A stretch of 64,000 bases of DNA from Streptomyces sp. NBC_00440 (GCF_036014215.1 NZ_CP107921.1:1163501-1227500); one strand, 5' to 3'; shown: positions 6,996 to 16,299, numbered from the stretch's first letter. Made by a program: numbers and translations. Notes: generated by a model not told the origin, from the sequence alone.

Positions 6996-8162
6996 ATGTC
7001 TGAACTCTCGGCCGTGAAGGCCGCGCTGGCGTCGCAGACGATCGAGACCCCGTCCTGGGGTTACGGGAACTCCGGCACCCGGTTCAAGGTGTTCGCGCAG
7101 CCCGGGGTGCCCCGCGATCCCTTCGAGAAGCTGGACGACGCCGCACAGGTTCATGCCTTCACCGGGGTGGCCCCCCGCGTCTCCCTGCACATCCCCTGGG
7201 ACCGGGTCGACGACTACGCCGCCCTGGCCGCGTACGCCAAGGAGCGCGGGCTGACGCTGGGCGCGGTCAACTCCAACGTCTTCCAGGACGACGACTTCAA
7301 GCTGGGATCGGTGACGCACCCCGACGGCGCGGTACGGCGCAAGGCGGTGGCGCATCTGCTGGAGTGCGTCGACATCATGGACGCGACCGGCTCGTCCGAT
7401 CTGAAGCTGTGGTTCTCCGACGGCACCAACTACCCGGGCCAGGACGATGTGGTGGCCCGCCAGGACCGGCTCGCCGAGGCGCTGGCGACCGTGTACGAAC
7501 GGCTGGGTGACGGCCGCCGGATGCTGCTGGAGTACAAGCTCTTCGAACCCGCCTTCTACGCGACGGACGTCCCCGACTGGGGCACGGCGTACGCCCACTG
7601 CCTGAAGCTCGGCCCGAAGGCGAAGGTCGTCGTGGACACCGGGCACCACGCACCGGGCACGAACATCGAGTTCATCGTCGCCGTGCTGCTGCGCGAAGGG
7701 AAGCTGGGGGCCTTCGACTTCAACTCCCGCTTCTACGCGGACGACGATCTGATGGCGGGAGCGGCTGACCCCTTCCAGCTGTTCCGGATCATGCACGAGG
7801 TCGTCAGGAACGGCGGTCTGGAACCGGCCGCCCAGGTCAACTTCATGCTCGACCAGTGCCACAACATCGAGGCCAAGATCCCGGCTGTCATCCGGTCGGT
7901 GATGAACGTCCAGGAGGCCACGGCGAAGGCGCTCACCGTCGACGCCGACGCACTCGGCGCGGCGCAGCGCTCGGGGGACGTGCTCGGCGCGAACGCCGTG
8001 CTGATGGACGCGTACAACACCGACGTCAGGCCGCTGCTCGCCGGGATCCGGGAGGAGGGCGGGCTGCACCCCGATCCGGTCGCCGCCTATCTCGCGTCCG
8101 GCAGGCAGGAGCGGATCGCCGCCGAGCGCGTGGGCGGCACCCAGGCCGGATGGGGTGCCTGA
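6996..8162 (+). CDS. rhaI: L-rhamnose isomerase (RhaI type)
   Basis: A 388-residue TIM-barrel isomerase that converts L-rhamnose to L-rhamnulose. Features of the RhaI (Pseudomonas/Gram-positive) type include RVSLHIPWD, LGAVNSNVFQDDD, LKLWFSDGTNYPGQDD, MLLEYKLFEP and VVVDTGHHAPGTNIE, which carry the metal-binding Glu, Asp and His residues. The ATG at 6996 is preceded by GAAGGGG at 5 nt; an earlier ATG at 6969 falls inside the operator and lacks a site. It is the first gene of the rha operon and its stop lies next to the start of rhaD. Confidence 0.93.
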   Translation: MSELSAVKAALASQTIETPSWGYGNSGTRFKVFAQPGVPRDPFEKLDDAAQVHAFTGVAPRVSLHIPWDRVDDYAALAAYAKERGLTLGAVNSNVFQDDDFKLGSVTHPDGAVRRKAVAHLLECVDIMDATGSSDLKLWFSDGTNYPGQDDVVARQDRLAEALATVYERLGDGRRMLLEYKLFEPAFYATDVPDWGTAYAHCLKLGPKAKVVVDTGHHAPGTNIEFIVAVLLREGKLGAFDFNSRFYADDDLMAGAADPFQLFRIMHEVVRNGGLEPAAQVNFMLDQCHNIEAKIPAVIRSVMNVQEATAKALTVDADALGAAQRSGDVLGANAVLMDAYNTDVRPLLAGIREEGGLHPDPVAAYLASGRQERIAAERVGGTQAGWGA

Positions 8163-8163
8163 C

Positions 8164-10296
8164 ATGCCGCGCCCGGTGCCGGAAGTACCGGAAGTCCCCG
8201 ACGAATCGGCAGTCCCCGAAGTACCCGAATCCGCGCAGGCCTCACAGACCACGCAGCCCACGCAGCCCCCTGAGGTCGCGGCGCTGCTGGCACGCTCCAA
8301 CCGGCTCGGCTCCGATCCGCGCAACACCAACTACGCGGGCGGCAACACATCGGCCAAGGGCGCAGGCATCGACCCGGTGACCGGCCGGGACACCGAGCTG
8401 CTCTGGGTGAAGGGCTCGGGCGGCGACCTGGGCACGCTCACCCCGTCGGGGCTCGCCGTTGTGCGGCTGGACCGGCTGCGCGCGCTCGCCGATGTCTACC
8501 CCGGCGTCGACCGCGAGGACGAGATGGTCGCCGCCTTCGACCACTGCCTCCACGGCAGAGGCGGCGCGGCGCCCTCCATCGACACCGCGATGCACGGCCT
8601 GGTCGATGCCCCGCATGTCGACCATCTGCACCCCGACTCGGGGATCGCGCTGGCCTGCGCCGCCGACGGGGAGAAGCTCACGGCCGACTGCTTCGGGGAC
8701 CGGGTGGTGTGGGTGCCGTGGCGGCGGCCGGGGTTCCAGCTGGGGCTCGACATCGCAGCGGTCAAGGCCGCCAACCCGCGGGCCGTCGGCTGTGTGCTCG
8801 GCGGCCATGGGATCACCGCCTGGGGCGCGACGGCCGAGGAGTGCGAGGAGCGTTCGCTCTTCATCATCCGCACCGCCGAGGAGTATCTGGCCCGGCGCGG
8901 CAGGCCCGAGCCGTTCGGCCCCGTACGGGAGGGGTACACGCCGCTGCCGCGGGCCGAGCGGCGGGCCAGGGCCGCCGCCCTGGCGCCGGTGATACGCGCT
9001 CTCGCCTCCGCCGACCGGCCGCAGGTCGGGCACTTCAGCGACGCGGACACGGTGCTCGACTTCCTGTCCCGTACCGCGCACCCCCGGCTCGCCGCCCTCG
9101 GCACCTCGTGCCCCGACCACTTCCTGCGGACCAAGGTGCGCCCGCTGATCCTGGACCTGCCGCCCGCCGCCCCGGTGGACGAGGTGATCGTCCGGCTGCG
9201 CGAGCTGCACGCCGCTTACCGTGAGGAGTACCGGGCGTACTACGAGCGGTACGCGACGCCCGCCTCGCCCGCGATGCGCGGCGCCGATCCGGCGATCGTG
9301 CTGGTGCCCGGGGTGGGGATGTTCTCCTTCGGCAAGGACAAGCAGACGGCGCGCGTGGCCGGGGAGTTCTACCTCAACGCGGTCCAGGTGATGCGCGGGG
9401 CCGAGGCCGTCTCCACGTACGCGCCCATCGGCGAGGCGGAGAAGTTCCGTATCGAGTACTGGGAGCTGGAGGAGGCCAAGCTCCGCCGGATGCCCGCGCC
9501 CAAACCCCTCGCCACCCGGGTCGCGCTGGTGACCGGCGCCGGTTCGGGCATCGGCCGGGCCATCGCGCGGCGGCTGGCCGCCGAGGGGGCCTGTGTGGTC
9601 GTCGCCGACCGGGATGGAGCGGGCGCCGCCCGGGTCGCCGACGAGCTGGGCGGCCCCGACCACGCCGTCGCGGTGACCGTGGACGTCACATCGGAGGCGC
9701 AGATTACCGCGGCCTTCGACCGGGCCGCGCTGGCCTTCGGGGGCGTCGACCTGGTCGTCAACAACGCCGGGATCTCGCTGTCGAGGCCGCTGCTGGAGAC
9801 CACGGCCGACGACTGGGACCGCCAGCACTCGATCATGGCGCGCGGCTCGTTCCTGGTGTCCCGCGAGGCGGCCCGGATGATGACCGCGCAGGGGCTCGGC
9901 GGCGACATCGTCTACGTCGTGTCCAAGAACGCGGTCTTCGCGGGCCCCCGCAACATCGCGTACTCCGCGACCAAGGCGGACCAGGCACACCAGGTGCGGC
10001 TGCTCGCCGCCGAGCTGGGCGAGCACTCGATCCGGGTCAACGGGGTCAACCCGGACGGTGTGGTGCGCGGTTCGGGGATCTTCGCGGGTGGCTGGGGCGC
10101 CGAACGGGCAGCGGTGTACGGGGTGGAGGAGGAGAAGCTCGGCGAGTTCTACGCCCGGCGGACCCTGCTCAAGCGCGAAGTGCTGCCGGAGCATGTCGCG
10201 AACGCGGTCTACGCGCTGACCGGCGGGGATCTGTCGCACACCACCGGGCTGCTGGTGCCGGTCGACGCGGGCGTGGCCGCCGCGTTCCTGCGGTGA
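8164..10296 (+). CDS. rhaD: Bifunctional rhamnulose-1-phosphate aldolase / dehydrogenase
   Basis: A 710-residue fusion. About residues 40-430 form a class II aldolase domain, with zinc-ligand motifs HVDHLHPDSG and GGHGITAWG, that splits rhamnulose-1-phosphate into DHAP and L-lactaldehyde. About residues 455-710 form a short-chain dehydrogenase (TGAGSGIGRAIA, NNAG, catalytic YSATK) that processes the lactaldehyde. The first 40 residues are an unusual Pro/Glu/Val-rich tail. The ATG at 8164 is directly after the rhaI stop; a GTG at 8155 overlapping rhaI is an alternative. The GGATGGGG site lies inside the end of rhaI. Confidence 0.93.
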   Translation: MPRPVPEVPEVPDESAVPEVPESAQASQTTQPTQPPEVAALLARSNRLGSDPRNTNYAGGNTSAKGAGIDPVTGRDTELLWVKGSGGDLGTLTPSGLAVVRLDRLRALADVYPGVDREDEMVAAFDHCLHGRGGAAPSIDTAMHGLVDAPHVDHLHPDSGIALACAADGEKLTADCFGDRVVWVPWRRPGFQLGLDIAAVKAANPRAVGCVLGGHGITAWGATAEECEERSLFIIRTAEEYLARRGRPEPFGPVREGYTPLPRAERRARAAALAPVIRALASADRPQVGHFSDADTVLDFLSRTAHPRLAALGTSCPDHFLRTKVRPLILDLPPAAPVDEVIVRLRELHAAYREEYRAYYERYATPASPAMRGADPAIVLVPGVGMFSFGKDKQTARVAGEFYLNAVQVMRGAEAVSTYAPIGEAEKFRIEYWELEEAKLRRMPAPKPLATRVALVTGAGSGIGRAIARRLAAEGACVVVADRDGAGAARVADELGGPDHAVAVTVDVTSEAQITAAFDRAALAFGGVDLVVNNAGISLSRPLLETTADDWDRQHSIMARGSFLVSREAARMMTAQGLGGDIVYVVSKNAVFAGPRNIAYSATKADQAHQVRLLAAELGEHSIRVNGVNPDGVVRGSGIFAGGWGAERAAVYGVEEEKLGEFYARRTLLKREVLPEHVANAVYALTGGDLSHTTGLLVPVDAGVAAAFLR

Positions 10297-11777
10297 CCGT
10301 CTTCGCAGCGGCCGATCTGGGGGCGACCAGCGGCCGGGTGATGGCCGGCCGGGTGGAGACCGCGGGCGGCGCCGGCCGGCTGGACCTCACCGAGCTGCAC
10401 CGGTTCCGCAATGTGCCGGTGCGGCTGCCGGGCGGGCTGCACTGGAATCTGCCGTCGCTGTACCAGGGCGTGCTGGACGGGCTGCGGGAGGCGGCCCGCC
10501 GGGGCGGTGTCGCCTCGGTGGGCATCGACAGCTGGGCGGTCGACTACGGGCTGCTCGACGCGGACGGGGCGCTGCTCGGGCTGCCCCGCCACTACCGCGA
10601 TCCGCGCACCGCCGATGTGGCCGAACAGGTCAGACGGGAGGTGGGTGCCGGGGAGCTGTACCGGGTGTGCGGGCTCCAGCATCTGCCGTTCAACACGCTG
10701 TACCAGCTGGCCGCCGATCGGGGCGGCGCGCAGCCGGCGGTGGCGCGCCGGCTGCTGCTGATCCCCGATCTGCTGACGTACTGGCTGACCGGTTCGGTGG
10801 GCGCCGAGCTCACCAACGCCTCGACCACCGGGCTGCTGGAGGCCGGCACCGGGCTCTGGTCGCGGGAACTGACCGCCCGGCTCGGCATCGACCCGGCGCT
10901 GCTGCCGCCGCTGCGGGCGCCCGGGGACCCGGCCGGGGTGCTGCTGCCGTACGTGGCCGATGCGACCGGGCTGCGGCCGGGCACCGCTGTCACGACCGTG
11001 GCCTCGCACGACACGGCTTCCGCGGTGGCCGCGGTGCCGGCGGACGGGCCGGGGTTCGCGTACGTCTCGGCGGGCACCTGGTCACTGGCCGGTCTTGAAC
11101 TGGCCGCCCCCGTCCTCACCGAGCAGGCGCGGGCTGCCAATTTCACCAATGAGCGCGGAGTGGAAGGCACCTGGCGTTTCCTGCGCAACATCATGGGGCT
11201 GTGGCTTCTGGAGGAGTCCCTGCGCACCTGGGAGAGGGCGGGGCAGCCGGCCGGGCTCGGCCCGCTGCTGGACGCGGCGGCCGGGGCGCGGCCCTTCGTC
11301 TCACTGATCGACCCGGACGACCCGGTCTTCGTCTCCCCCGGTGACATGCCGGCCAGGATCGCCGCGTTCTGCGTACGGACGGGCCAGCCGCGTCCGGCGG
11401 ACCGGGGCGCTGTGGTGCGCTGCATCCTGGAGAGCCTGGCGCTGGCCCACCGCAGAGTGCTGCGCCGGGCCGCCGCTCTGGCCGACCGGGAGATCACCCG
11501 GATCCATCTGGTGGGCGGCGGGTCGCGCAACGCGCTGCTGTGCCAGTTGACGGCCGACGCGACGGGTATTCCGGTGATCGCCGGGCCCGCGGAGGCGGCG
11601 GCCCTCGGCAATGTGCTGGTGCAGGCACGGGCCCACGGGCTGGTCGGGGGGCTGTCCGAGATGCGGGGGCTGATCGCCGCCACGCAGCCGCTGCGCAGAT
11701 ACGAACCGGGGCCGGACCGCAACGGCTGGGCAGCCGCGGAGGCGCGGATCGGCGGGCATCCGGGCGGGGCGCCATAG
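10293..11777 (+). CDS. rhaB: Rhamnulokinase
   Basis: A 494-residue FGGY-family sugar kinase that phosphorylates L-rhamnulose. Seen are the N-terminal phosphate motif AADLGATSGRVM, SVGIDSWAVDYGLLD, AYVSAGTWSLAGLEL and the C-terminal adenosine motif HLVGGGSRNALLCQL. The GTG start overlaps the rhaD stop (GTGA at 10293-10296), so translation is coupled. No rhamnose transporter or mutarotase gene lies in the window, so uptake must be encoded elsewhere. Confidence 0.93.
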   Translation: MTVFAAADLGATSGRVMAGRVETAGGAGRLDLTELHRFRNVPVRLPGGLHWNLPSLYQGVLDGLREAARRGGVASVGIDSWAVDYGLLDADGALLGLPRHYRDPRTADVAEQVRREVGAGELYRVCGLQHLPFNTLYQLAADRGGAQPAVARRLLLIPDLLTYWLTGSVGAELTNASTTGLLEAGTGLWSRELTARLGIDPALLPPLRAPGDPAGVLLPYVADATGLRPGTAVTTVASHDTASAVAAVPADGPGFAYVSAGTWSLAGLELAAPVLTEQARAANFTNERGVEGTWRFLRNIMGLWLLEESLRTWERAGQPAGLGPLLDAAAGARPFVSLIDPDDPVFVSPGDMPARIAAFCVRTGQPRPADRGAVVRCILESLALAHRRVLRRAAALADREITRIHLVGGGSRNALLCQLTADATGIPVIAGPAEAAALGNVLVQARAHGLVGGLSEMRGLIAATQPLRRYEPGPDRNGWAAAEARIGGHPGGAP

Positions 11778-11848
11778 ACCGGGCTGGCGCGGGGACCACG
11801 TGGTGGAGCGGCGTGGACCGGGCAGGCGCCGTGGACCGGGCGGGCACC
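11774..11848. repeat. Degenerate 18-bp repeats at the end of rhaB
   Basis: Three related 18-bp units (11774-11791, 11813-11830, 11831-11848) built on the pattern (G/A)T(G/A)GACCGGGCNGGC, with a 21-bp interruption. The first unit contains the rhaB stop codon. Confidence 0.55.
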
Positions 11849-11896
11849 GTCAGCGGGACGACCGGACCCCGGTAGCCGGATGCCGTGGCTCCGCGG

Positions 11897-12370
11897 TCAG
11901 ATGCCGTGCTTCTTGAGGATCTCCTCGATGTCGGTGAAGTCCTCGGTGGGTGCGGCGGTCCTGGGCTCCGCCGCCTTGGCCTGCGGCGCGGGCCGCGCGG
12001 CGGTCTGCGGCTGCGCTCCGGTACGGCCCGGCAGCGAAGGGGCCGAAGCCGCGGGGGCGACCGCGTCCGGCTCGGCCGCCCTGGCAGCCGCCTTGCGCTC
12101 CTTGCGCGTGCCGCCGGAGCGGCGCTCGACAGCCCGGGTGGTGATGAAGAGCAGCCAGGCGACCGCGAGCATCCCGAAGCCGAGCCAGACCGACGGCTTG
12201 AACGCGATGTCGGCCACCCAGCCGACGACTCCCGTCAGCACCAGCCCGACCGGGACCAGCGAGTACGCGAAAATGCGGGTCGCCGACAGGAATCGCTTGC
12301 GGTACGCCGTGATCGCGGCGATGCCCAGCCCTGCCGCGGACACCGCGGAACAGACGGTCTCGGCAATCAT
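11897..12370 (-). CDS. Membrane protein of unknown function, 157 aa
   Basis: A protein with three predicted hydrophobic segments (about 5-20 ETVCSAVSAAGLGIAAITAY, 27-50 with LVPVGLVLTGVVGWVA, and 55-75 with LGFGMLAVAWLLFI), a basic stretch (ERRSGGTRKERK), a Pro/Ala-rich linker and a conserved-looking acidic end DFTDIEEILKKHGI. The start at 12370 is fixed by GGAGGAG at 5 nt; longer forms lack a site. It is divergent from the DsbA-like gene. Function unknown. Confidence 0.8.
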   Translation of the reverse strand: MIAETVCSAVSAAGLGIAAITAYRKRFLSATRIFAYSLVPVGLVLTGVVGWVADIAFKPSVWLGFGMLAVAWLLFITTRAVERRSGGTRKERKAAARAAEPDAVAPAASAPSLPGRTGAQPQTAARPAPQAKAAEPRTAAPTEDFTDIEEILKKHGI

Positions 12371-12524
12371 CCGGTCTCCTCCAGCCATGGGTTCGCTTCC
12401 CTCCATCCTGCACCGGAGTGGGGTGCGCAGGCCACGTCCCGGTCCGACTTCAGGGACATCTCCGGGGCGGATCCTCCTCAGGTCCCGGTTGGGCCGTACC
12501 GCGTACGGCTGGGAGACTGGCGCC

Positions 12525-13043
12525 ATGAGTGACTCCTCCGCCTCCCGCCCCGTCGTCCTGGACGTCTGGTGCGAGCTCCAGTGCCCCGACTGCCACAGCG
12601 CCCTGGACGACGTACGCGCGCTGCGCGCCCACTACGGCGACCGTCTCGACGTGCGGCTGCGCCACTTCCCGCTGGAGAAGCACCGGCATGCCTATGCGGC
12701 GGCCCAGGCGGCGGAGGAGGCCTTCGAGCAGGGGCAGGGCTGGCCGTACACGGAGGCCGTGCTGGCCCGCACCGGGGAGCTGGCCTCCCGGGGCGAGCCG
12801 GTCCTGCTGGAGACCGCCGGTGAACTCGGCCTGGACACCGATGAGTTCGACACCGTGCTGATCGACGGCCGGCACATGCTGACCGTCGACGCCGACCAGG
12901 CCGAGGGCAAGGCGATCGGTGTCACCGGCACCCCGACCTATGTCATCGGCGGCGAACGGCTGGACGGCGGCAAGAGCCAGGAAGGCCTGCGCGAGCGGAT
13001 CGAGGAGATCGCCGACCGGCTGCTCGCCGCCGGCGAAGCCTGA
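12525..13043 (+). CDS. DsbA-family thioredoxin-fold protein
   Basis: A 172-residue protein with a thioredoxin fold of the DsbA/FrnE type: the CPDC motif in CELQCPDCHSALDDV near residue 19, a helical insertion with AYAAAQAAEEAFEQG, and the cis-Pro loop GVTGTPTYVIGG. There is no signal peptide, so it is probably a cytoplasmic oxidoreductase or a DSBA-like transferase-fold protein. The ATG at 12525 follows a GGGAG motif at about 11 nt. Confidence 0.85.
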   Translation: MSDSSASRPVVLDVWCELQCPDCHSALDDVRALRAHYGDRLDVRLRHFPLEKHRHAYAAAQAAEEAFEQGQGWPYTEAVLARTGELASRGEPVLLETAGELGLDTDEFDTVLIDGRHMLTVDADQAEGKAIGVTGTPTYVIGGERLDGGKSQEGLRERIEEIADRLLAAGEA

Positions 13044-13100
13044 GGGATCTCCGGCCGGAGACCTGAGGCGTCACCGACCGGTCGGCCGCCGCCGCGGAAA

Positions 13101-13154
13101 GGCTCCGCCGTCCCGAAAGGTTCGGGCCTCCCGGGAGGCTCGGCCGTCCCGGAA
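13101..13154. repeat. 18-bp tandem repeat, three units
   Basis: Three consecutive imperfect 18-bp units (13101-13118, 13119-13136, 13137-13154) of the form GGCTCSGCCGTCCCGRAA, between two convergent genes. It begins 58 nt after the stop of the DsbA-like gene. Confidence 0.55.
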
Positions 13155-13165
13155 GGCCCGACGGC

Positions 13166-14005
13166 TCAGAGGAGCCGCTTGGCGTAGAAGCGTTCGACCT
13201 CCCGGTAGCCGAGTGACGCGTAGAGCCGGACCGCCGGGGTGTTGGCCGCGAACACGTTCAGCTTGATCAGCCGCGCCCCGGCCGCCAGTGCCTCGCGTTC
13301 GGCGAGCAGCATCAGCGAACGGCCGTGGCCCCGCCCGCGGTGCTCACCGGCCACCTCGACGTCGAAGACGAAAGCGCCCCGCCGGCCGGGGTCCAGTTCG
13401 ATCTCGGCGACCCAGACGTACCCGACCACCCGGCCGCCCTCGACCAGGACATCGAGGGCGACGCCGGGGGTCGCCGGCCCGTCGGGAAGGTTCTCCCGGT
13501 GGTCGGCCTCGGACTTGGCGCGGGCCCGGGCCTCCGGCATTCCCCGCTCGGTCCAGGACCGCGCGTAGCCGTCGACAGCCGCGGCCAGCCAGGCCGGGAA
13601 CTCGTCCTCGCGCATCCGGCGGCCCGCCACCCCGGAGGGCAGTTCCGGCGGCTGCCCGGGCAGTTCCTTCAACAGGTGGCTGTTGAGCAGGGTGTAGCCG
13701 AGCGCGTCGGCCATCCGCAGCGCGGCAGTGACGTCGGCCGGTATGCCGATCCGCACCCGGTCGCACCCCCAGCCGCGCAGCACCTCCTCGGCGGCGAGCG
13801 CGGCCACGGTGCCCCGGCCGCGCCCCCGGTCGGGCTCGTCGATCCGCAGCCCGCCGATCACACCGCCGACGGGCCCGAACGCGGGGTCCGTGCGGAGGTC
13901 GACCGCGCCCACCGGGCGGCTGTTCACGCAGACCTCGTAGGAGCGTGCCTTGGCGCCGTCGGCGCCCTGCTGAAGCGGCCCGGTCGGCCGCAGGGTGGTG
14001 GTCAT
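13166..14005 (-). CDS. GNAT-family N-acetyltransferase (tandem domains)
   Basis: A 279-residue protein with two GNAT folds. The first is degenerate (GLRIDEPDRGRGRGTVAALA, about 60-80). The second keeps the acetyl-CoA motif A in FVFDVEVAGEHRGRGHGRSL followed by LNVFAANTPAVRLYASLGY. It transfers an acetyl group from acetyl-CoA to an unknown amine. The ATG at 14005 (MTTTLRPTGPLQ) was chosen; no strong ribosome binding site precedes it. Confidence 0.85.
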   Translation of the reverse strand: MTTTLRPTGPLQQGADGAKARSYEVCVNSRPVGAVDLRTDPAFGPVGGVIGGLRIDEPDRGRGRGTVAALAAEEVLRGWGCDRVRIGIPADVTAALRMADALGYTLLNSHLLKELPGQPPELPSGVAGRRMREDEFPAWLAAAVDGYARSWTERGMPEARARAKSEADHRENLPDGPATPGVALDVLVEGGRVVGYVWVAEIELDPGRRGAFVFDVEVAGEHRGRGHGRSLMLLAEREALAAGARLIKLNVFAANTPAVRLYASLGYREVERFYAKRLL

Positions 14006-14093
14006 CAGGGGAGTTGTACCCGTCCTGCGGCCCCACGTCATCCGCGTTCACTGATGTACGGCCCGATGCGCGGCCCCCGGGCCCGGTGACGGC

Positions 14094-14915
14094 TCAGGGA
14101 TCCAGCCGGTCCGCCGCGCGCTCGTCCCAGATCCGCATGGCCTTCGAGGTCACCGGGCCGGGCGCGTCGGCCAGTTGGCGTCCGTCGATCCGGTGGACGG
14201 CCTGCACATCGCGGAGCGTCGAGGTCAGGAAGATCTCCTCGGCCCGCTCCAGGACGTCCAGCGGCAGCTCGGTCTCCCGCGCTCCGGTCCACTCGACTGC
14301 CAGCGCCCGGGTGATACCGGCCAGGCAGCCGGAGGAGAGCGGCGGGGTGTGCAGTTCGCCGTCGACCACGACGAAGACGTTGGAGCCGGTGCCCTCGCAC
14401 AGCGCGCCCGTGGTGTTGGCGAACAGCGCCTCGGTGGCGCCGTGTTCATGGGCCCGCGCGAGCGCGACGACGTTCTCCGCGTACGAGGTGGTCTTCAGCC
14501 CGGCCAGTGCGCTGCGTTCGTTCCGTGTCCAGGGGACGGTGACCGCGGCGGTGGTGTCGGGGCGGCGCTTCGTCGCGCCGAGTGCGACGACCAGGGTGGG
14601 GCCCGCGTCGCCGCGGTCGGAGCCGAGCGGGGAGAGCCCGCCGGTGTACGTGATCCGCAGCCTGCCCAGCTCCACCGGGTTGGCGTCGAGCACGGCCGTA
14701 CAGGCGCGGCGCACCTCGTCCAGATCGGGATCGGGCAGGCCGAGTCCGCGGGCCGAGCGGGTCAGCCGGTCCAGGTGCCGGGTGAGCGCGAACGTGCGGC
14801 CCCCGGTCGCCTTGACCGTCTCGAAGATGCCGTCGCCCACGGTCAGCCCGTGGTCGAGCACCGAGACCAGGGCGGTGTCCGCGTCCCGCAGCCCGCCGTT
14901 GACCCAGATCTTCAT
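14094..14915 (-). CDS. pabC: 4-amino-4-deoxychorismate lyase (class IV aminotransferase fold)
   Basis: A 273-residue PLP enzyme of fold type IV, beginning MKIWVNGGLRDAD. The PLP-binding Lys lies in LAGLKTTSYAENV; ANTTGALCEGTGSNVFVV and GCLAGITR are family hallmarks. It is expected to release pyruvate from aminodeoxychorismate to give p-aminobenzoate for folate. Its start overlaps the pabB stop (ATGA, 14912-14915) and a GGAAGGA site is present. Context next to a chorismate-binding enzyme favours PabC over a branched-chain or D-amino-acid aminotransferase. Confidence 0.9.
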   Translation of the reverse strand: MKIWVNGGLRDADTALVSVLDHGLTVGDGIFETVKATGGRTFALTRHLDRLTRSARGLGLPDPDLDEVRRACTAVLDANPVELGRLRITYTGGLSPLGSDRGDAGPTLVVALGATKRRPDTTAAVTVPWTRNERSALAGLKTTSYAENVVALARAHEHGATEALFANTTGALCEGTGSNVFVVVDGELHTPPLSSGCLAGITRALAVEWTGARETELPLDVLERAEEIFLTSTLRDVQAVHRIDGRQLADAPGPVTSKAMRIWDERAADRLDP

Positions 14916-15970
14916 GGAGTGGTCCTTCCGATCGTCTCGTTCGCCCCGGACGCTATCGCGAGCAGCCGGCCGGCCTTGAGTTCCGTCTCGTCCCACTCGC
15001 GCGCCGGGTCCGAGCCCCAGGTGATCCCGGCGCCGGTGCCGAAGCGCAGCACCGGCCCGGGGCCGTCGCCGCGGTCGATCCAGAACGTCCGGATGCCGAC
15101 GGCCAGCTCAGCCGTGCCACGGTCTGCGTCGACCCAGCCGATGCCTCCGCAGTACGGCCCGCGCGGCGCGGTCTCCAGCGCCTCGATGATGCGCAGCGCA
15201 CTCGACTTGGGTGCCCCGGTCACCGAGCCGGGCGGGAAGGTGCTTGCCAGCAGGCGGCTCCAGCCGGTCCCCTCGGCCAGTTCGCCGCGGACCGCGGAGA
15301 CGAGATGGACGAGACCGGGATGCTGTTCGACCGCACAGAGCCGCGGCACTTCGACCGAGCCGGTGGCGCAGACCCGGCCGAGGTCGTTGCGTACGAGGTC
15401 CACGATCATCACGTTCTCCGCGTGGTCCTTCTCCAGGAGGTCGGCGGCGGTGCGCCCCGTCCCCTTGATCGGGCCCGACTCGACGGTCCGTCCCGAGCGG
15501 CGCAGATACAGCTCGGGGGAGGCCGTCGCGATCTCCACCCCGTGCGCGGGCAGCCGGATCGTCCCGGCGTACGGCGCCGGATTGCCCCGGGCGAGCAGGG
15601 CGGTCAGGGCGTCGATGTCGGGGGTCCCCCGGCCGGGCAGCGGCGCGGAGAGCACCCGGCAGAGATTGGCCTGGTACACCTCGCCCGCGGCGATCCGCGC
15701 ACGGATGTGACGGACCCCCGCCGTGTACGCGTCGCGGTCGAGCGAGGACGTCCAGTCACCGGCAGCCGGCCCCTGCCACCGGCCGGGCACGGCCGCGGGC
15801 ACCGGCTCCGTACGTACGTCCCCGAAGCGGGCGCAGACGAGCCCGCCCTCGAAATCCGCGGCCACCGCCCAGAAGCCGGTGGAGTCCAGGGCGGCGGGGT
15901 CGCTGGTGACATCGCGCAGGTCACAGGCGACGCGGCCGCCGAAGCGGGCAAGAGCGGGGAGGCGGTGCAC
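14912..15970 (-). CDS. pabB: Aminodeoxychorismate synthase component I
   Basis: A 352-residue chorismate-binding enzyme. Motifs include GEVYQANLCR, ATASPELYLRR, SGPIKGTGR (the PIKGT form with Lys is typical of PabB rather than TrpE), DHAENVMIVDLVRNDLGRVC, and FPPGSVTGAPKSSALRIIEA. It aminates chorismate with ammonia from a glutaminase partner, which is not encoded in the window. The GTG at 15970 (VHRLPALARFGG) is chosen from the family N-terminus; the ribosome binding site is weak. It is shorter than E. coli PabB because the N-terminal part is reduced. Confidence 0.9.
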   Translation of the reverse strand: MHRLPALARFGGRVACDLRDVTSDPAALDSTGFWAVAADFEGGLVCARFGDVRTEPVPAAVPGRWQGPAAGDWTSSLDRDAYTAGVRHIRARIAAGEVYQANLCRVLSAPLPGRGTPDIDALTALLARGNPAPYAGTIRLPAHGVEIATASPELYLRRSGRTVESGPIKGTGRTAADLLEKDHAENVMIVDLVRNDLGRVCATGSVEVPRLCAVEQHPGLVHLVSAVRGELAEGTGWSRLLASTFPPGSVTGAPKSSALRIIEALETAPRGPYCGGIGWVDADRGTAELAVGIRTFWIDRGDGPGPVLRFGTGAGITWGSDPAREWDETELKAGRLLAIASGANETIGRTTP

Positions 15971-16045
15971 ACCGGCGAGTCTAGGACGGGCCGCCGGAAA
16001 GCCGCTCCGGCGCGAACGCACCGCAGCACGCTGCGGAAACGCGTT

Positions 16046-16074
16046 TTTGTGCTGGCCCGGGAATCCGCTAGAGT
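16046..16074 (+). promoter_or_regulatory. Promoter of the tRNA Gly-Cys-Val cluster
   Basis: TTTGTG (16046-16051), a 17-nt spacer and TAGAGT (16069-16074). The start point would be near 16081, giving a roughly 35-nt leader before tRNA-Gly. A CCGCAG-CACG-CTGCGG hairpin lies just upstream at 16021-16036. Confidence 0.55.
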
Positions 16075-16116
16075 TCAACATGTCGCCGGGGCGCGCAAGC
16101 GCTGCGGGAATGACAA

Positions 16117-16189
16117 GCGGACGTAGCTCAGTTGGTAGAGCGCAACCTTGCCAAGGTTGAGGTCGCCAGTTCGAACCTGGTCGTCCGCT
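16117..16189 (+). tRNA. tRNA-Gly (GCC)
   Basis: A 73-nt cloverleaf. The acceptor GCGGACG pairs with CGTCCGC, discriminator T. The anticodon arm CAACC-TTGCCAA-GGTTG carries GCC, reading GGC/GGU. The T arm has GTTCGAAC. CCA is not encoded. Confidence 0.97.
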
Positions 16190-16228
16190 CGTAGGACCCG
16201 GGGGATCTTCCCGAACCCCCGTACTCCT

Positions 16229-16299
16229 GGTGGAGTGGCCGAGAGGCGAGGCAACGGCCTGCAAAGCCGTCTACACGGGTTCAAATCCCGTCTCCACCT
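16229..16299 (+). tRNA. tRNA-Cys (GCA)
   Basis: A 71-nt cloverleaf. The acceptor GGTGGAG pairs with CTCCACC, discriminator T as usual for tRNA-Cys. The anticodon arm ACGGC-CTGCAAA-GCCGT carries GCA. CCA is not encoded. It lies 39 nt after tRNA-Gly in the same cluster. Confidence 0.97.
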
